A stretch of DNA of 64,000 nt from an uncultured Bacilli bacterium (GCA_910583945.1 CAJTYF010000002.1:1-64000); one strand, 5' to 3'; positions 1-8,400 are shown, numbered from the stretch's first letter. Numbers and translations: made by a program. The notes: generated by a model from the sequence alone, not told the origin.

Positions 1-28
1 TATTTCAATTATACACTACTTTTATTTA

Positions 29-625
29 TCAGTCATTATGTTTAACACAACATTCTTTTAAAGAAAGATTGATTAAACCTTCATTTCTAAAAACGCCCAT
101 ATCAATATAATTATAAATACATTTTTCAGATTGTTTGATTTCAGGGTGGGAGGAAAGAATCTGATAAATAGATTGTCCTTGATTGACTAAAGGAACTAAA
201 ATAGAAGCAATTTCGTTTCTTTCTAAAGTGGTTAAGTTAATGCCTTCTCTAGAGTCATGGAAATTATAAATGTATTCAGAATTTGCTTTCTCAGCGTAAT
301 AGAAATATTTATCTAAATGACATTTAGAAGAATCAGGACATTTGTTGCAAGCACCAGGAGATTTGTCTCTTCTTTTACAAGTTTGTTCTTTATAGCGTTC
401 GCATTTAGAAAAGCAATTCCCACAAGATTTACGATAGACACAAATATTAGGATAGTTTGCAGTATTTCTAGGATGAAGTTGTCTGTGCTTTCTAATTTCT
501 TTAGCAACTGTGGTAGGATCTTTTCCAATTGTATTAGCAGTCGCAACTTTAGTAGAACGATTTTCAATACCCGTTTGAATAATTTTTCTTTCATCTAAAG
601 TAAGATGAGTGTTATCATGTTTCAT
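29..625 (-). pseudogene. IS30-family transposase, N-terminal remnant
   Basis: The 198-residue product has the N-terminal half of an IS30-family transposase: a helix-turn-helix at about residues 8-45 (LTLDERKIIQ then STKVATANTIGKDPTTVAKE) and a cysteine-rich segment at about 68-103 (CGNC, CERY, CNKCP) as in gut-Bacillota IS30 members. The family is normally 320-400 residues with a C-terminal DDE catalytic domain, which is absent: the frame ends at TGA soon after NLSLKECC. It is therefore a frameshifted or truncated copy and cannot catalyse transposition. I infer that it is an IS relic beside the surface-protein locus. Confidence 0.8.
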
Positions 626-633
626 AAAAAAAC

Positions 634-683
634 TCCATTCTAATATAGAAAAATCCGAGGAGTTATTCTATATCGAAAATGGA
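634..683. repeat. Inverted repeat at the transposase 5' side
   Basis: TCCATT/AATGGA and TATAGAA/TTCTATA arms form an interrupted hairpin just upstream of the transposase start. This fits the terminal inverted-repeat region of an IS30-type element, but the other end is not visible, so the assignment is an inference. Confidence 0.4.
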
Positions 684-809
684 ATTAAGTCATAGAAATA
701 TCTAACTGGAACTTCTTGTAAGACTAAATTCCTTTTTCTTATCTTTAAACTGGAATTTATTTTTTCACTTCACGAGAAATAATTATGTAATAAAATTCAA
801 GAAATAATA

Positions 810-838
810 TTGTAAAATAATAAAACTAATATTATAAT
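810..838 (+). promoter_or_regulatory. SigA-type promoter of the poly-G gene
   Basis: TTGTAA (810-815), a 17-bp spacer, then TATAAT (833-838). It lies about 50 bp upstream of a ribosome binding site (AAAAGG) and the ATG at 891. Good match to the housekeeping consensus. Confidence 0.65.
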
Positions 839-890
839 GAAAGATAAGAATAGGATTGAAGTTCTATTTATTATAAAAGGATGGAAGAAA

Positions 891-1776
891 ATGAAAAAGC
901 TTAAATTAAAGAATGGGGGGGGGGTTATTAAGAACTAATAACCAACAAGAGAGGAAAACTAAAAGATTGCTAGGAATACTAGGAATCGGTTTAGTGATAG
1001 GAGTTGTAAATGTAAGAGCTATAACAACTCATGATATTACTTATGATAATAATGGTGTAACCGAGAATTTAACTGAAACACTGGATAAATTATACATTGA
1101 ATTAAAAGAATATAAAACCAATGGAAGTGTTACGAGTACAGAAATGTTAGAAGGAAGTACCGGTTATGCTAAAGGAAAATTAGTAATTGGAAGTATTAAG
1201 AAAAAAGGAAGTACAACGTATACGCCTGGAGTCAATAATCAAGTTATCAGTAAAGGACAATATTTAAATGAAGATCAAGTGATATTAGGAGATAGTAATC
1301 TAAAACCAGAAAATATTAAAAGTGGAGTAGAAATCTTTGGAATCAGTGGAAGCATTCCTGACTATTCAGGAAAAACGTTAGAGGCAACGACTATAACAAG
1401 TGATGAGACTTATACTTATTTAAATATTCCAGAAGAAGGAATATATAATTCAAGTAGTAAAATTAAAACAGTGAGTACTGACTTAAATAAAGACGTTATA
1501 GACGGTATCTATGAAGCTTTAATTGCTTCTGGGGTAACACCAAGTAGTAAAAATCTTTCAGATTTGTAAAGAGCTATAAGTGTTATGGCAACGAATAAGT
1601 ATAATGCTGGGTTTAATGCTGGTAAAAATACTAGTAAAACCGTTTCAGTTTATTTAAGTGGTTATGCAGAGTATGTTGATAATGGTTGAAAAGGTGGTGC
1701 TGAATGCACTATTAATGGTCAGAGGTTAAAAGCTCATGCTGGTCAATCTCTAAATACGACCATTACTATAAATTAA
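891..1776 (+). pseudogene. Phase-variable secreted repeat protein, out of frame and with two internal stops
   Basis: The ATG at 891 has a well-placed AAAAGG site and encodes MKKLKLKN, then runs into ten Gs (915-924). With ten Gs the frame stops at 936. With nine it would join a long frame carrying a signal-like hydrophobic stretch (LLGILGIGLVIGVVNVRA) and a body with GVEIFGISGSIPDYSG and TSDETYTYLNIP motifs like those of tail-fibre and surface proteins. The body frame is open from 913 to a TAA at 1567. The homology-like part continues in the same frame past that TAA and a TGA at 1687 to a TAA at 1774 (RAISVMATNKYNAGFNAGK follows the first stop). The start at 913 has no ribosome binding site of its own. 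I read this as a contingency gene in the OFF phase that has also taken nonsense mutations. Confidence 0.65.
915..924 (+). repeat. Poly-G tract (10 Gs)
   Basis: Ten consecutive Gs in a strongly AT-rich region, eight codons after the start at 891. Loss of one G (or gain of two) would restore the reading frame of the downstream secreted protein. Confidence 0.9.
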
Positions 1777-1800
1777 TGTTTTTAAAGGAGAGTCTTTTAT

Positions 1801-2202
1801 ATGAGTTTAGATAGTTATTATAGTTTTGGTGATCAAACAACTTTAGCACAAAGAGCGAAGAGGGATAATAGAGCATTAGATTCTCAGTGGATTAGAGAAC
1901 ATGAACCTTCGGAACGTTTGTCAAATCCGAATAATAATTTGGATGAAAATGAAAGGCAAGGGGACTGGACATATAATTCTTCAACTGGGCTCTGGGAAAT
2001 TAAATTGGATCCTGATATAGAAGCTAAATTAAATGCTTCACAATATTTAAATCAGTCAATTAAGTCTTTGTCTGATTATACACCAGAAGAAAGAGCTCAG
2101 GCTAGACAAGCTCTTAATGAACAGCTACAAAAGTGTGATGCCTTGTTGGCATTATTGGATGCAAGCATAGAACAATATAAAGACGAAGGTAGACATATGT
2201 AA
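1801..2202 (+). CDS. Hypothetical protein, 133 aa
   Basis: I do not recognise this family. The start follows TAAAGGAG at good spacing. The protein is hydrophilic with no signal peptide or membrane segment; the N-terminal half is Asn/Gly/Trp-rich (GDWTYNSSTGLWEIKLDP) and the C-terminal half looks helical and coiled-coil-like (YTPEERAQARQALNEQLQ). It lies between the poly-G gene and a large membrane-anchored surface protein in the same direction, so a role with that envelope cluster is an inference from position only. Confidence 0.65.
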   Translation: MSLDSYYSFGDQTTLAQRAKRDNRALDSQWIREHEPSERLSNPNNNLDENERQGDWTYNSSTGLWEIKLDPDIEAKLNASQYLNQSIKSLSDYTPEERAQARQALNEQLQKCDALLALLDASIEQYKDEGRHM

Positions 2203-2220
2203 AATAGAAAGAAGGCGTTT

Positions 2221-3828
2221 ATGAAAAATCAAAAGATAATAATACCTGTAGTAGGCGTTTTGCTACTTGTTGGGTCTGTATTAGGGATAAGCTACGCTTA
2301 TTGGAAATATAGTTCAATTCAGAATATTTTGAATGTAATAGGGTCCGAATGTTTAAGTTTGGAGCTTATTGAGGAAAGTGAATCAATTACTTTAGAAAAA
2401 GCTTATCCACTAAGCAAAGAAGAAGGATTGAATTTAAAACCTTATCAGTTTACCGTAAAAAATACTTGTAACACTTTAATTGATTACAGTATTCATTTAG
2501 ATTCACTGGAAAGTGAAGCTTATATGAATAATAAATATATTTCTGTTTCACTAGACAATGAAGAGATAAAAATTTTATCGAATTTTAAAGAAGCAGAACC
2601 TTATAATGAAGAAGGAAAGACAAAAGCAGTTGAAAGTCATATTTTATTAACTGGATTTCTGGATAAAAAAGAAAGTAAAACACATAATTTAAGGCTATGG
2701 ATTGATGAAGATGCTGATAATGGAGCTATGGAAAAGACCTTTTTAAGTAAAGTTGTTATTGTAGGAACACCTAATGAAGTTTATGCGTCTTTACCTAATG
2801 TACATGTCAATAATTTAGATGCAAATAAAGAAATTATTACTGATTTTAAATCAACGAATCATTATGTTTTTTCCTCAGAAGCTAACATTTTATGCGAAGG
2901 AGAAAAGTCTTCTTGTTTTGTTAAATTTGATGAATTAGTTCATATTAAGGGTGATCTTTTACAATCTTGTGGTATGGATAGTTTACCAGGAGATTGTGTC
3001 GATCTAACTCTTGATGAAGCCATTAATATTAATACGTGGTATAGAACAAAGCAAAATATAAGATTAAAACCTACTGAATCACAAAATAAACCTATATCTG
3101 TAGAAACTTTAGTTTGTGTTGGCAATGATTGTAGTGAGAAAGAAGATTTTACCTTACTTTTACAAGATCAAATTGCTCCAACTATAACTATTCAATCTGT
3201 TCAATCTAGTTATACAGGAGCAACCATTAATATGGCAGTTCAGGAAAATGAGTCTGGCTTACAAACCGTCACTTGTAAGTATGGTCTTAATGAAGAAAAC
3301 TTAGATCAAAATGGTGTTTTAACTGATAGTACATGTGTAATGAATGATTTTACGAGTAATACTACCTATTATTATGCTATTGAAGCCATAGATAAAGTTG
3401 GAAATGCTTCTAAAAAAACTGGCACTATTACAACAGATGAAATTATAACTGCTCCAACGATTGTAGGTGGAGGTTCAGATTTTGCAAGTAGTCGAACTAT
3501 TACTATAGAAACACAGGGTACTGCGGATACTGGTGTCAAACTATATGAGTATTATATATCCAATACAAATGATGTTCCTTCATCGGAGACTGTTGCTACT
3601 GGAACAACAATGAATGAAGTAACGCTTGATGCTGAAGGAACACATTACATTTTTTATAGAACGATTTCAAATGCTTCGAATAAAAGTAGTTGGAGTGGAA
3701 GTCAAGAAGTGAATATTTATTATAAAGCTAGTTCTATTCCTTACACTAATCCAGATGATGCTACGATTCAAAATGTCCAACAAGCTATTGATGCTATTCG
3801 AACTAAATGGGAAGGAGAAAATTCATGA
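2221..3828 (+). CDS. Membrane-anchored surface protein with Ig/FN3-like repeats
   Basis: 535 residues. Residues 5-27 form one hydrophobic segment ending in SYAYW, a motif common after the N-terminal membrane segment of secreted proteins in uncultured gut Bacilli. The extracellular body is Ser/Thr/Asn-rich, with paired cysteines and, from about residue 320, two beta-sandwich-like repeats (APTITIQSVQSS, then APTIVGGGSDFA) resembling bacterial Ig or fibronectin-III modules. There is no LPxTG motif. It probably projects from the membrane as an adhesin or structural protein. The stop overlaps the start of the next gene (ATGA), indicating one operon. Confidence 0.6.
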   Translation: MKNQKIIIPVVGVLLLVGSVLGISYAYWKYSSIQNILNVIGSECLSLELIEESESITLEKAYPLSKEEGLNLKPYQFTVKNTCNTLIDYSIHLDSLESEAYMNNKYISVSLDNEEIKILSNFKEAEPYNEEGKTKAVESHILLTGFLDKKESKTHNLRLWIDEDADNGAMEKTFLSKVVIVGTPNEVYASLPNVHVNNLDANKEIITDFKSTNHYVFSSEANILCEGEKSSCFVKFDELVHIKGDLLQSCGMDSLPGDCVDLTLDEAININTWYRTKQNIRLKPTESQNKPISVETLVCVGNDCSEKEDFTLLLQDQIAPTITIQSVQSSYTGATINMAVQENESGLQTVTCKYGLNEENLDQNGVLTDSTCVMNDFTSNTTYYYAIEAIDKVGNASKKTGTITTDEIITAPTIVGGGSDFASSRTITIETQGTADTGVKLYEYYISNTNDVPSSETVATGTTMNEVTLDAEGTHYIFYRTISNASNKSSWSGSQEVNIYYKASSIPYTNPDDATIQNVQQAIDAIRTKWEGENS

Positions 3829-4223
3829 AAAAATTTAAAATTTTAACATTTATCCTTTTAATGCTTTTTGTTTTTACTGGATGTAAAGAGAAGGAACCTA
3901 TGCAAGAAGAAACTAAAAAAGAAGAACCGAAAAAAGTTGAAAGTAATGTTACGTTAGAAAATTTTCAATTTAAATTATTAAATGCAAAAATAGAAAATGG
4001 GTCATCTGAATTTGAATTTGAAATAACAAATATTTCTAATGAAGCTAAAGAATTAAAAAAACTAAATATAACAGTAAAAGATGAGAATAATGATGATTTA
4101 GTTCACCTTATAAGTGTTATAAACAAACAAGTAGAAAGTCAAGATAAAATAACAGTTACTTGTTCGTATGGAGGAGATTTGTCTAATTATCATTCTTTTG
4201 ATTATAAACTGGTTAATGAATAA
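3825..4223 (+). CDS. Lipoprotein, FxLYD-like
   Basis: The ATG at 3825 is chosen because AAGGAGAA lies 7 nt upstream and it overlaps the previous stop. The product has a lipoprotein signal peptide with lipobox FTGC at about residues 17-20, a charged Glu/Lys linker and a C-terminal beta-rich domain (VTLENFQFKLLNAKIENGSS) resembling FxLYD-type domains of surface lipoproteins. It should be lipidated and held on the outer face of the membrane. The exact function is unknown. It ends the surface operon; a terminator follows. Confidence 0.7.
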   Translation: MKKFKILTFILLMLFVFTGCKEKEPMQEETKKEEPKKVESNVTLENFQFKLLNAKIENGSSEFEFEITNISNEAKELKKLNITVKDENNDDLVHLISVINKQVESQDKITVTCSYGGDLSNYHSFDYKLVNE

Positions 4224-4229
4224 TAAAAG

Positions 4230-4261
4230 TGCATTCTATTAAAATGAATGTATTTTTTTTT
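4230..4261 (+). terminator. Intrinsic terminator of the surface operon
   Basis: A 7-bp stem (TGCATTC with GAATGTA, one G-U pair) is followed by about nine Ts. It separates the surface cluster from yabP. Confidence 0.75.
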
Positions 4262-4299
4262 ATTTAAAACATATTCTTTATTAGGAAGGAATTTAGAAT

Positions 4300-4590
4300 A
4301 TGGATAAAGAAATGGATACAATAATTTTAGGTGGACATGAAATTAAAATAAGTGATCGAAGAGAAATCTTTTTAACAGGAATTAAAAAAATTTCTAGTTT
4401 TGATAATGAAGAGTTTTTATTAGAGAGTAATATGGGAATTATATTGATTAAGGGAAGTGGGTTAGAAATACTTAGATTAGATACTCATGATGGAAATGTG
4501 AAAATAAAAGGAAAAATAAATAGTTTTACTTATCTTGACGGGGATAAAAAAGAAGATAAAGAAAGTTTTTTTAATAAATTATTTAAATAA
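4300..4590 (+). CDS. yabP: Sporulation protein YabP
   Basis: 96 residues, matching the YabP family in length and pattern: a short beta-rich protein with FLTGIKKISSFDNEEFLL and the GIILIKGSGLEI block. In Bacillus subtilis YabP is made in the mother cell under sigma-E and is needed for normal spore development. It reaches the first base of yabQ and is followed by divIC, the order seen in B. subtilis. The upstream CATATTCT near 4268 resembles a sigma-E -10 element, but I see no convincing -35. Confidence 0.85.
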   Translation: MDKEMDTIILGGHEIKISDRREIFLTGIKKISSFDNEEFLLESNMGIILIKGSGLEILRLDTHDGNVKIKGKINSFTYLDGDKKEDKESFFNKLFK

Positions 4591-4895
4591 TGGATTATAA
4601 AATACAGTTAATTTCCTTTTTATTTTCTTTTTTATTTGGAGTGTTTTTATATTTAACAAGTTTATTAAATTATAAATTAATAAAAAAGCATTCATTATTT
4701 ATAAAATATTTGATTACTTTTGTTTATGTCGTTGATGTGGCACTTTTATATGTCTTGCTAATGTATAAAGTGAATTATGGTGTGATTCATGTTTATTTTT
4801 TATTGGTCATGGGTATTGGTTTTTTATTGTCTTGTTTTTATTACAAAAAAATTTATAAAATGGCTAAAAAGATGACTCAGAAATTTAAAAAATAA
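4590..4895 (+). CDS. yabQ: Spore cortex biosynthesis protein YabQ
   Basis: 101 residues with about three membrane segments (residues 7-27, 40-60, 68-85), the topology of the YabQ family. In B. subtilis YabQ is a membrane protein of the forespore outer membrane needed for cortex formation. The start overlaps the last base of yabP, so the two are probably translated together. Its presence is the best evidence in the window that the host makes endospores. Confidence 0.8.
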   Translation: MDYKIQLISFLFSFLFGVFLYLTSLLNYKLIKKHSLFIKYLITFVYVVDVALLYVLLMYKVNYGVIHVYFLLVMGIGFLLSCFYYKKIYKMAKKMTQKFKK

Positions 4896-4964
4896 AATAG
4901 GTTTTAAATTTGAAGAATAATCTGTCAAAATTTATGTAAAATTTGTTATTTATATGAATATAAA

Positions 4965-4993
4965 TTGAAAGTTTTTTACAGAAATGATATAAT
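4965..4993 (+). promoter_or_regulatory. SigA-type promoter of divIC-truA
   Basis: TTGAAA (4965-4970), 17-bp spacer, TATAAT (4988-4993), just upstream of the GGAGG site of divIC. It gives divIC a vegetative promoter independent of the sporulation genes. Confidence 0.75.
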
Positions 4994-5017
4994 TCATGAG
5001 AATAGTAGGAGGATGTC

Positions 5018-5320
5018 ATGGATAAAAAAATCACTAAAAAAACCAAGAGACGTTTAACTTTTTTGGCGAGTGTCATTCTTCTTTTAGTTGGGGTAATTAT
5101 AACAAGTGTTTTTAATGATTTGTGTCAAATTATTAGTAATAAAAATGAAGTAGCCGTTTTAAGTGAACAGTATGATCAGTTGCTAAGAGAAGAGGAGTCA
5201 TTACAATCTGAAATTACGAAACTTCAAGATAGTAATTATGTGGCTAGGTATGCAAGAGAAAAATATTTATATTCTTATCCAAATGAAGTGATTATTAAAC
5301 TTCCTGAAAATAAGAACTAG
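5018..5320 (+). CDS. divIC: Septum formation initiator DivIC/FtsB-like
   Basis: 100 residues with a basic cytoplasmic tail (KKITKKTKRRL), one membrane helix at about 14-34, then an extracellular coiled coil (EVAVLSEQYDQLLREEESLQ) and the conserved ending YVARYAREKYLYSYPNE typical of DivIC/FtsB. It acts in the divisome with FtsL and DivIB to activate septal peptidoglycan synthesis. The position after yabPQ matches B. subtilis. Confidence 0.88.
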   Translation: MDKKITKKTKRRLTFLASVILLLVGVIITSVFNDLCQIISNKNEVAVLSEQYDQLLREEESLQSEITKLQDSNYVARYAREKYLYSYPNEVIIKLPENKN

Positions 5321-5349
5321 GTATTTTTTCTTTTTTGGGTGTTTGTGCT

Positions 5350-6075
5350 ATGAGGTATTTTATAAAATTTAGTTATGATGGTAGTTCATTTAATGGATTT
5401 CAAAGACAAAAAGACAAGGTTACTGTTCAAGGAGAGATAGAAAGAGCTTTAAGTATTATCAATAAAAAAAAGGTATTTGTTAAAGGAGCAGGAAGAACAG
5501 ATATCGGTGTGCATGCATTGGGACAATGTGCTCATTTTGATATGGAAGTTTTAATCCCTACAGAACGCCTTAGAAATGCTCTTAATCGAATGATAGGTCC
5601 TTTTATATGGATAAAAGAATGTAAAGAGGTAGGTATGGATTTTCATGCTCGTTTTTCAGTGAAAAGAAAAAAATATATTTATAAAATAAATACTGGAGAT
5701 TATACACCTTTTAAATACCGTTATTGTTATTTTTATGAAAAAAATTTGGATATAGACAAATTAAGAGAGTGTGCAAATTTATTTATTGGCAAACATGATT
5801 TTCATAATTTTGTTTCAGGAACTCGAGAGCATTTTAATGGGAGTATAGATAATATAGAAATAGAGTCTTCTGGTAAAGAAGTTTTAATTGTTTTTATGGG
5901 GAAAAGTTTTTATCGCTATATGATTAGAAATCTTGTGGGAGCTATGCTCGACTTTAATGAAGGAAAGTGTGCTATAATTTTAATTAAAAGGATGATAGAA
6001 GATGTAAATTTTAATTATCAATTAAGATGTGCACCTGCTAGAGGATTGTATTTAGAAGGAGTTTATTATGAATAG
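5350..6075 (+). CDS. truA: tRNA pseudouridine(38-40) synthase TruA
   Basis: The ATG at 5350 (MRYFIKFSYDGSSFNG) matches the conserved TruA N-terminus; a TTG 15 bases upstream is possible but adds no conserved sequence. The catalytic motif GRTDIGVHALGQ with its aspartate is at about residue 50, and the C-terminal block FYRYMIRNLVGAM is present. It converts U38-U40 of the tRNA anticodon arm to pseudouridine. Its stop overlaps a small broken gene. Confidence 0.95.
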   Translation: MRYFIKFSYDGSSFNGFQRQKDKVTVQGEIERALSIINKKKVFVKGAGRTDIGVHALGQCAHFDMEVLIPTERLRNALNRMIGPFIWIKECKEVGMDFHARFSVKRKKYIYKINTGDYTPFKYRYCYFYEKNLDIDKLRECANLFIGKHDFHNFVSGTREHFNGSIDNIEIESSGKEVLIVFMGKSFYRYMIRNLVGAMLDFNEGKCAIILIKRMIEDVNFNYQLRCAPARGLYLEGVYYE

Positions 6076-6369
6076 TAGTAAGAGGTTAATCAATAATATT
6101 GACCTTCAATATAATTTTGAGAGTTTTTTGGTTGGTTATTATGATGAATTATGTTTTGCTATCAGTCATGGAGAGAGTCGTTCTTTTATTTGTTTAGAAA
6201 AAACACTTCATTTAATTTATAATTAGATTTTTTAAAAGATTTATCAAAGGAAAATTTGTATATGGTTATCAACACAATTAAATTAGCTAAAAGTGTTAAT
6301 TGGAAAATGGCAGTTTATATTAGCCAAAAAGAAGTTTATCAAAATCTTGAAAAAGAATATCAAAGATAA
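6068..6369 (+). pseudogene. Small unknown gene, frameshifted
   Basis: An ATG at 6068 inside the end of truA opens a 52-codon frame (MNSSKRLINNIDLQYNFES) that stops at 6226. A second frame with coding character (DFLKDLSKENLYMVINTIKL ending EKEYQR) begins at the same point, beside a T6A4 run at about 6228-6237, and stops at 6369. One indel in that run would join them into a product of about 100 residues. I do not recognise the family. Either it is a recent frameshift or two tiny genes. Confidence 0.4.
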
Positions 6370-6531
6370 TTTCTTGTGTAGAAACATAATCTATAATATA
6401 GAAGCCATAGTTTAAAGAAAAGATCATAATCCCTACTAATTTAAATATTGACTTTAAATGAATTAAAACGTCGATTTTTTAAACAAAATTGTCAAATTTG
6501 ATTAAAAAAAGTTTAAAATATCCATTTTCGT

Positions 6532-6560
6532 TTGACTTTTAAACATTTTTTACCTATAAT
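6532..6560 (+). promoter_or_regulatory. Strong promoter of rplM-rpsI
   Basis: TTGACT (6532-6537), 17-bp spacer, TATAAT (6555-6560), close to consensus as expected for a ribosomal protein operon. Predicted transcript start is about 6567. Confidence 0.8.
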
Positions 6561-6566
6561 TTAGAT

Positions 6567-6645
6567 TGGTACATTTTATTTGTTATGAAGCACATAACTG
6601 TGGGAAGGTTTAGTGTTATGAATAACTTATGAAAGGAAAAGATTC
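6567..6645 (+). ncRNA. Probable L13 ribosomal leader
   Basis: The roughly 80-nt untranslated leader contains small hairpins (GTTATG with CATAAC around 6580-6598, then GTTAT with ATAAC near 6613-6628) before the AAAGGAAAA site of rplM. Known L13 leaders in Bacillota occupy this position and mediate autogenous repression by L13. I assign it by position and hairpins only. Confidence 0.45.
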
Positions 6646-7077
6646 ATGAAAACATTCATGCAAAAAAAAGAAAATATTGAACGTAAGTGGTATATTATTG
6701 ATGCTGAAGGAAAGAATTTAGGTCGAATTGCTACAAAGGCAGCAACGATTTTAAGAGGTAAACATAAAGTTACTTATACTCCTCATGTTGATTGTGGAGA
6801 TTATGTAATTGTTATTAATGCTTCAAAGGTTCATTTAACAGGAAATAAGTTAAACGATAAGATGTATTATAATCATAGTGGATATCCTGGAGGTCTTAGA
6901 GAAAGAAATGCTAAGACGATGATTGAGAATTATCCAGAAGAAATGTTGGAAAGAGCAATTAAAGGTATGCTTCCTCATGGAAGACTTGGAAGAGCCATGG
7001 GTAAGAAGTTGTTTGTTTATAAAGATAATAATCATAAACATGAGGCTCAAAAACCAATAGAAATGAAAGTTGATTAG
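6646..7077 (+). CDS. rplM: 50S ribosomal protein L13
   Basis: 143 residues, the normal length, with the conserved blocks [45 protein letters not shown] and [14 protein letters not shown]. It assembles early into the large subunit on 23S rRNA. It is followed 9 bp later by rpsI, the universal bacterial gene pair. Confidence 0.98.
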   Translation: MKTFMQKKENIERKWYIIDAEGKNLGRIATKAATILRGKHKVTYTPHVDCGDYVIVINASKVHLTGNKLNDKMYYNHSGYPGGLRERNAKTMIENYPEEMLERAIKGMLPHGRLGRAMGKKLFVYKDNNHKHEAQKPIEMKVD

Positions 7078-7086
7078 GAGGGTATT

Positions 7087-7509
7087 ATGGCTACGAAAAA
7101 ACAATGTTGGTCTGCTACAGGACGTAGAAAAAGATCTAGTGCTCAAGTAACACTTACGAGTGGTACAGGAAAAATTACGGTTAATGGGGTAGATGTTAAT
7201 GAATATATGCCTTATGCTACACTTGTAATGGATTTAAAACAACCTTTAGTATTGACAAATAATGAAAATAAATTTGATGTTACAGTTACTGTTAAAGGTG
7301 GAGGTTTTTCTGGACAAACTGGAGCAATTCGTTTAGGGATTACTAGAGCTTTAGTTTTATTTGATGCAAATTCTGATCAATCAAGAGATGATTCTTATCG
7401 TAAACTTTTAAAAACAGCTGGATTTGTTACAAGAGATCCAAGAGTTAAAGAACGTAAAAAACCTGGTCTTAAAAAGGCTCGTAGAGCACCACAATTTAGT
7501 AAACGATAG
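7087..7509 (+). CDS. rpsI: 30S ribosomal protein S9
   Basis: 140 residues with the S9 signature [19 protein letters not shown] and a basic C-terminal tail ending QFSKR, which reaches the P-site tRNA. The last two residues (KR) are intact. The 3' end of rpsI is a known integration site for ICEs in streptococci and related Bacillota; the prophage begins just after it, so the left attachment site probably overlaps these last codons or the terminator. Confidence 0.98.
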   Translation: MATKKQCWSATGRRKRSSAQVTLTSGTGKITVNGVDVNEYMPYATLVMDLKQPLVLTNNENKFDVTVTVKGGGFSGQTGAIRLGITRALVLFDANSDQSRDDSYRKLLKTAGFVTRDPRVKERKKPGLKKARRAPQFSKR

Positions 7510-7525
7510 GATACAGTTTTCGTTC

Positions 7526-7562
7526 AACCCCTATAAACTCAATGTTTATGGGGTTTTCTTTT
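7526..7562 (+). terminator. Intrinsic terminator of rplM-rpsI
   Basis: Perfect stem CCCCTATAAAC / GTTTATGGGG (one bulge) with a 5-nt loop and a T-rich tail ending near 7562. Confidence 0.9.
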
Positions 7563-7599
7563 GGTTAAGATACCTTGAAAACACCCCTGATTTCTATGC

Positions 7600-7632
7600 G
7601 TAACCCACAAGTAACCCACAAGTAACCCACAC
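7600..7632. repeat. Three 11-bp tandem repeats, possible integrase arm sites
   Basis: GTAACCCACAA occurs at 7600, 7611 and 7622 (the last copy ends AC). Tandem repeats of this kind near a tyrosine integrase gene and attachment site commonly bind the integrase arm domain. They mark the left end of the prophage. The function is inferred. Confidence 0.5.
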
Positions 7633-7688
7633 AATAATCCATAAAAAAAGAGGTTTTAAAATACCTCTTTTAATAATACTATTTTATT

Positions 7689-7955
7689 CTAATTTAGGTC
7701 TTTAAATTTAATTGTATCTTTTTCTTCTAAAAGACTGTTTTTAATGTAATCCATAATATTGTTTTTTCCATCAAACTTAATGGCTGTTGTCAATCCAAAC
7801 CTATTTGACTCTGCATTGTCTATTATCTCATTATAAACATAATCTATAGCATCCTGTAATGTAATAGGTTCTTCATTAGGATTGTCTAAATATAAATTCA
7901 TCAATCCACCAATAGAATAATTTATTTCATCTATTGTTTCTTTCCTTAATTTCAT
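7689..7955 (-). CDS. Hypothetical protein at prophage left end, 88 aa
   Basis: The ATG at 7955 is chosen because AAAGGG lies 7-8 nt upstream; longer in-frame starts would overlap the upstream gene. The protein (MKLRKETIDEINYSIGGLMN) is acidic, helical and soluble, with no recognisable domain. It is the last gene of a minus-strand operon of three small genes between the integrase and the attachment region, driven by the promoter at 8556-8584. Prophage genes here are often expressed in the lysogen; an exclusion or maintenance role is possible but not shown. Confidence 0.6.
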   Translation of the reverse strand: MKLRKETIDEINYSIGGLMNLYLDNPNEEPITLQDAIDYVYNEIIDNAESNRFGLTTAIKFDGKNNIMDYIKNSLLEEKDTIKFKDLN

Positions 7956-7971
7956 TTTCTTATCCCTTTCA

Positions 7972-8367
7972 TTATTCATTATCATCAGTTCTATACCAAC
8001 ATGGTGTTGTACCATCTATGGTTTTATGATATTCAATGATGTTGTTTGCACAATCACTGCATATAAGCCTATTATAGTGTGATGTGCCATAGTGTGTGAT
8101 TGATACATAATCTTTCTTTCCACACCAATCACATTTTGCAAGTCTATCAAAATACAATATATTATTTTCTTTACACTCAATTCTAATTGCTTTTCTCAAG
8201 AAATCTGATTTTTTTGTGTTTGTTGTTTTTAATAAAGTGTTTAGTGTATCCATTTCTGATTTATTAAGGTCAACATTGAATTGAACTTTATGTTTTTTAC
8301 GATAATCAATATCATACTTTGATTTGTTAAATTTTTTCTCTGCCATAACATCTTTGACAATTTTCAT
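7972..8367 (-). CDS. Zinc-finger protein with ribbon-helix-helix-like N-terminus
   Basis: Up to 131 residues; an internal ATG at 8346 (MAEKKFNKS) is an alternative start and neither has a good ribosome binding site. The first half resembles a ribbon-helix-helix repressor (VQFNVDLNKSEMDTL then TNTKKSDFLRKAIRIE). The second half has two CxxC pairs (CDWC and CSDC), a probable zinc ribbon. DNA binding is likely, and it is a candidate to bind the palindrome inside its own operon promoter. The family is unnamed to me. Confidence 0.6.
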   Translation of the reverse strand: MKIVKDVMAEKKFNKSKYDIDYRKKHKVQFNVDLNKSEMDTLNTLLKTTNTKKSDFLRKAIRIECKENNILYFDRLAKCDWCGKKDYVSITHYGTSHYNRLICSDCANNIIEYHKTIDGTTPCWYRTDDNE

Positions 8368-8400
8368 TATTTATGTTATTATTATTGGTAGGAGGAGTGG

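Noticed and set aside
317..598. Plus-strand reading frame opposite the transposase
   Set aside because: Shadow of the minus-strand gene; no ribosome binding site and no recognisable protein features.
1687..1689. TGA read as tryptophan (NG-W) in the surface gene, hinting at a recoded genome
   Set aside because: Many genes in the window end at TGA in ATGA overlaps (for example at 3826 and 11632), and Trp is written TGG throughout. A nonsense mutation is simpler.
7600..7632. CRISPR-like repeats
   Set aside because: 11-bp units directly joined without spacers; no cas genes in the window.
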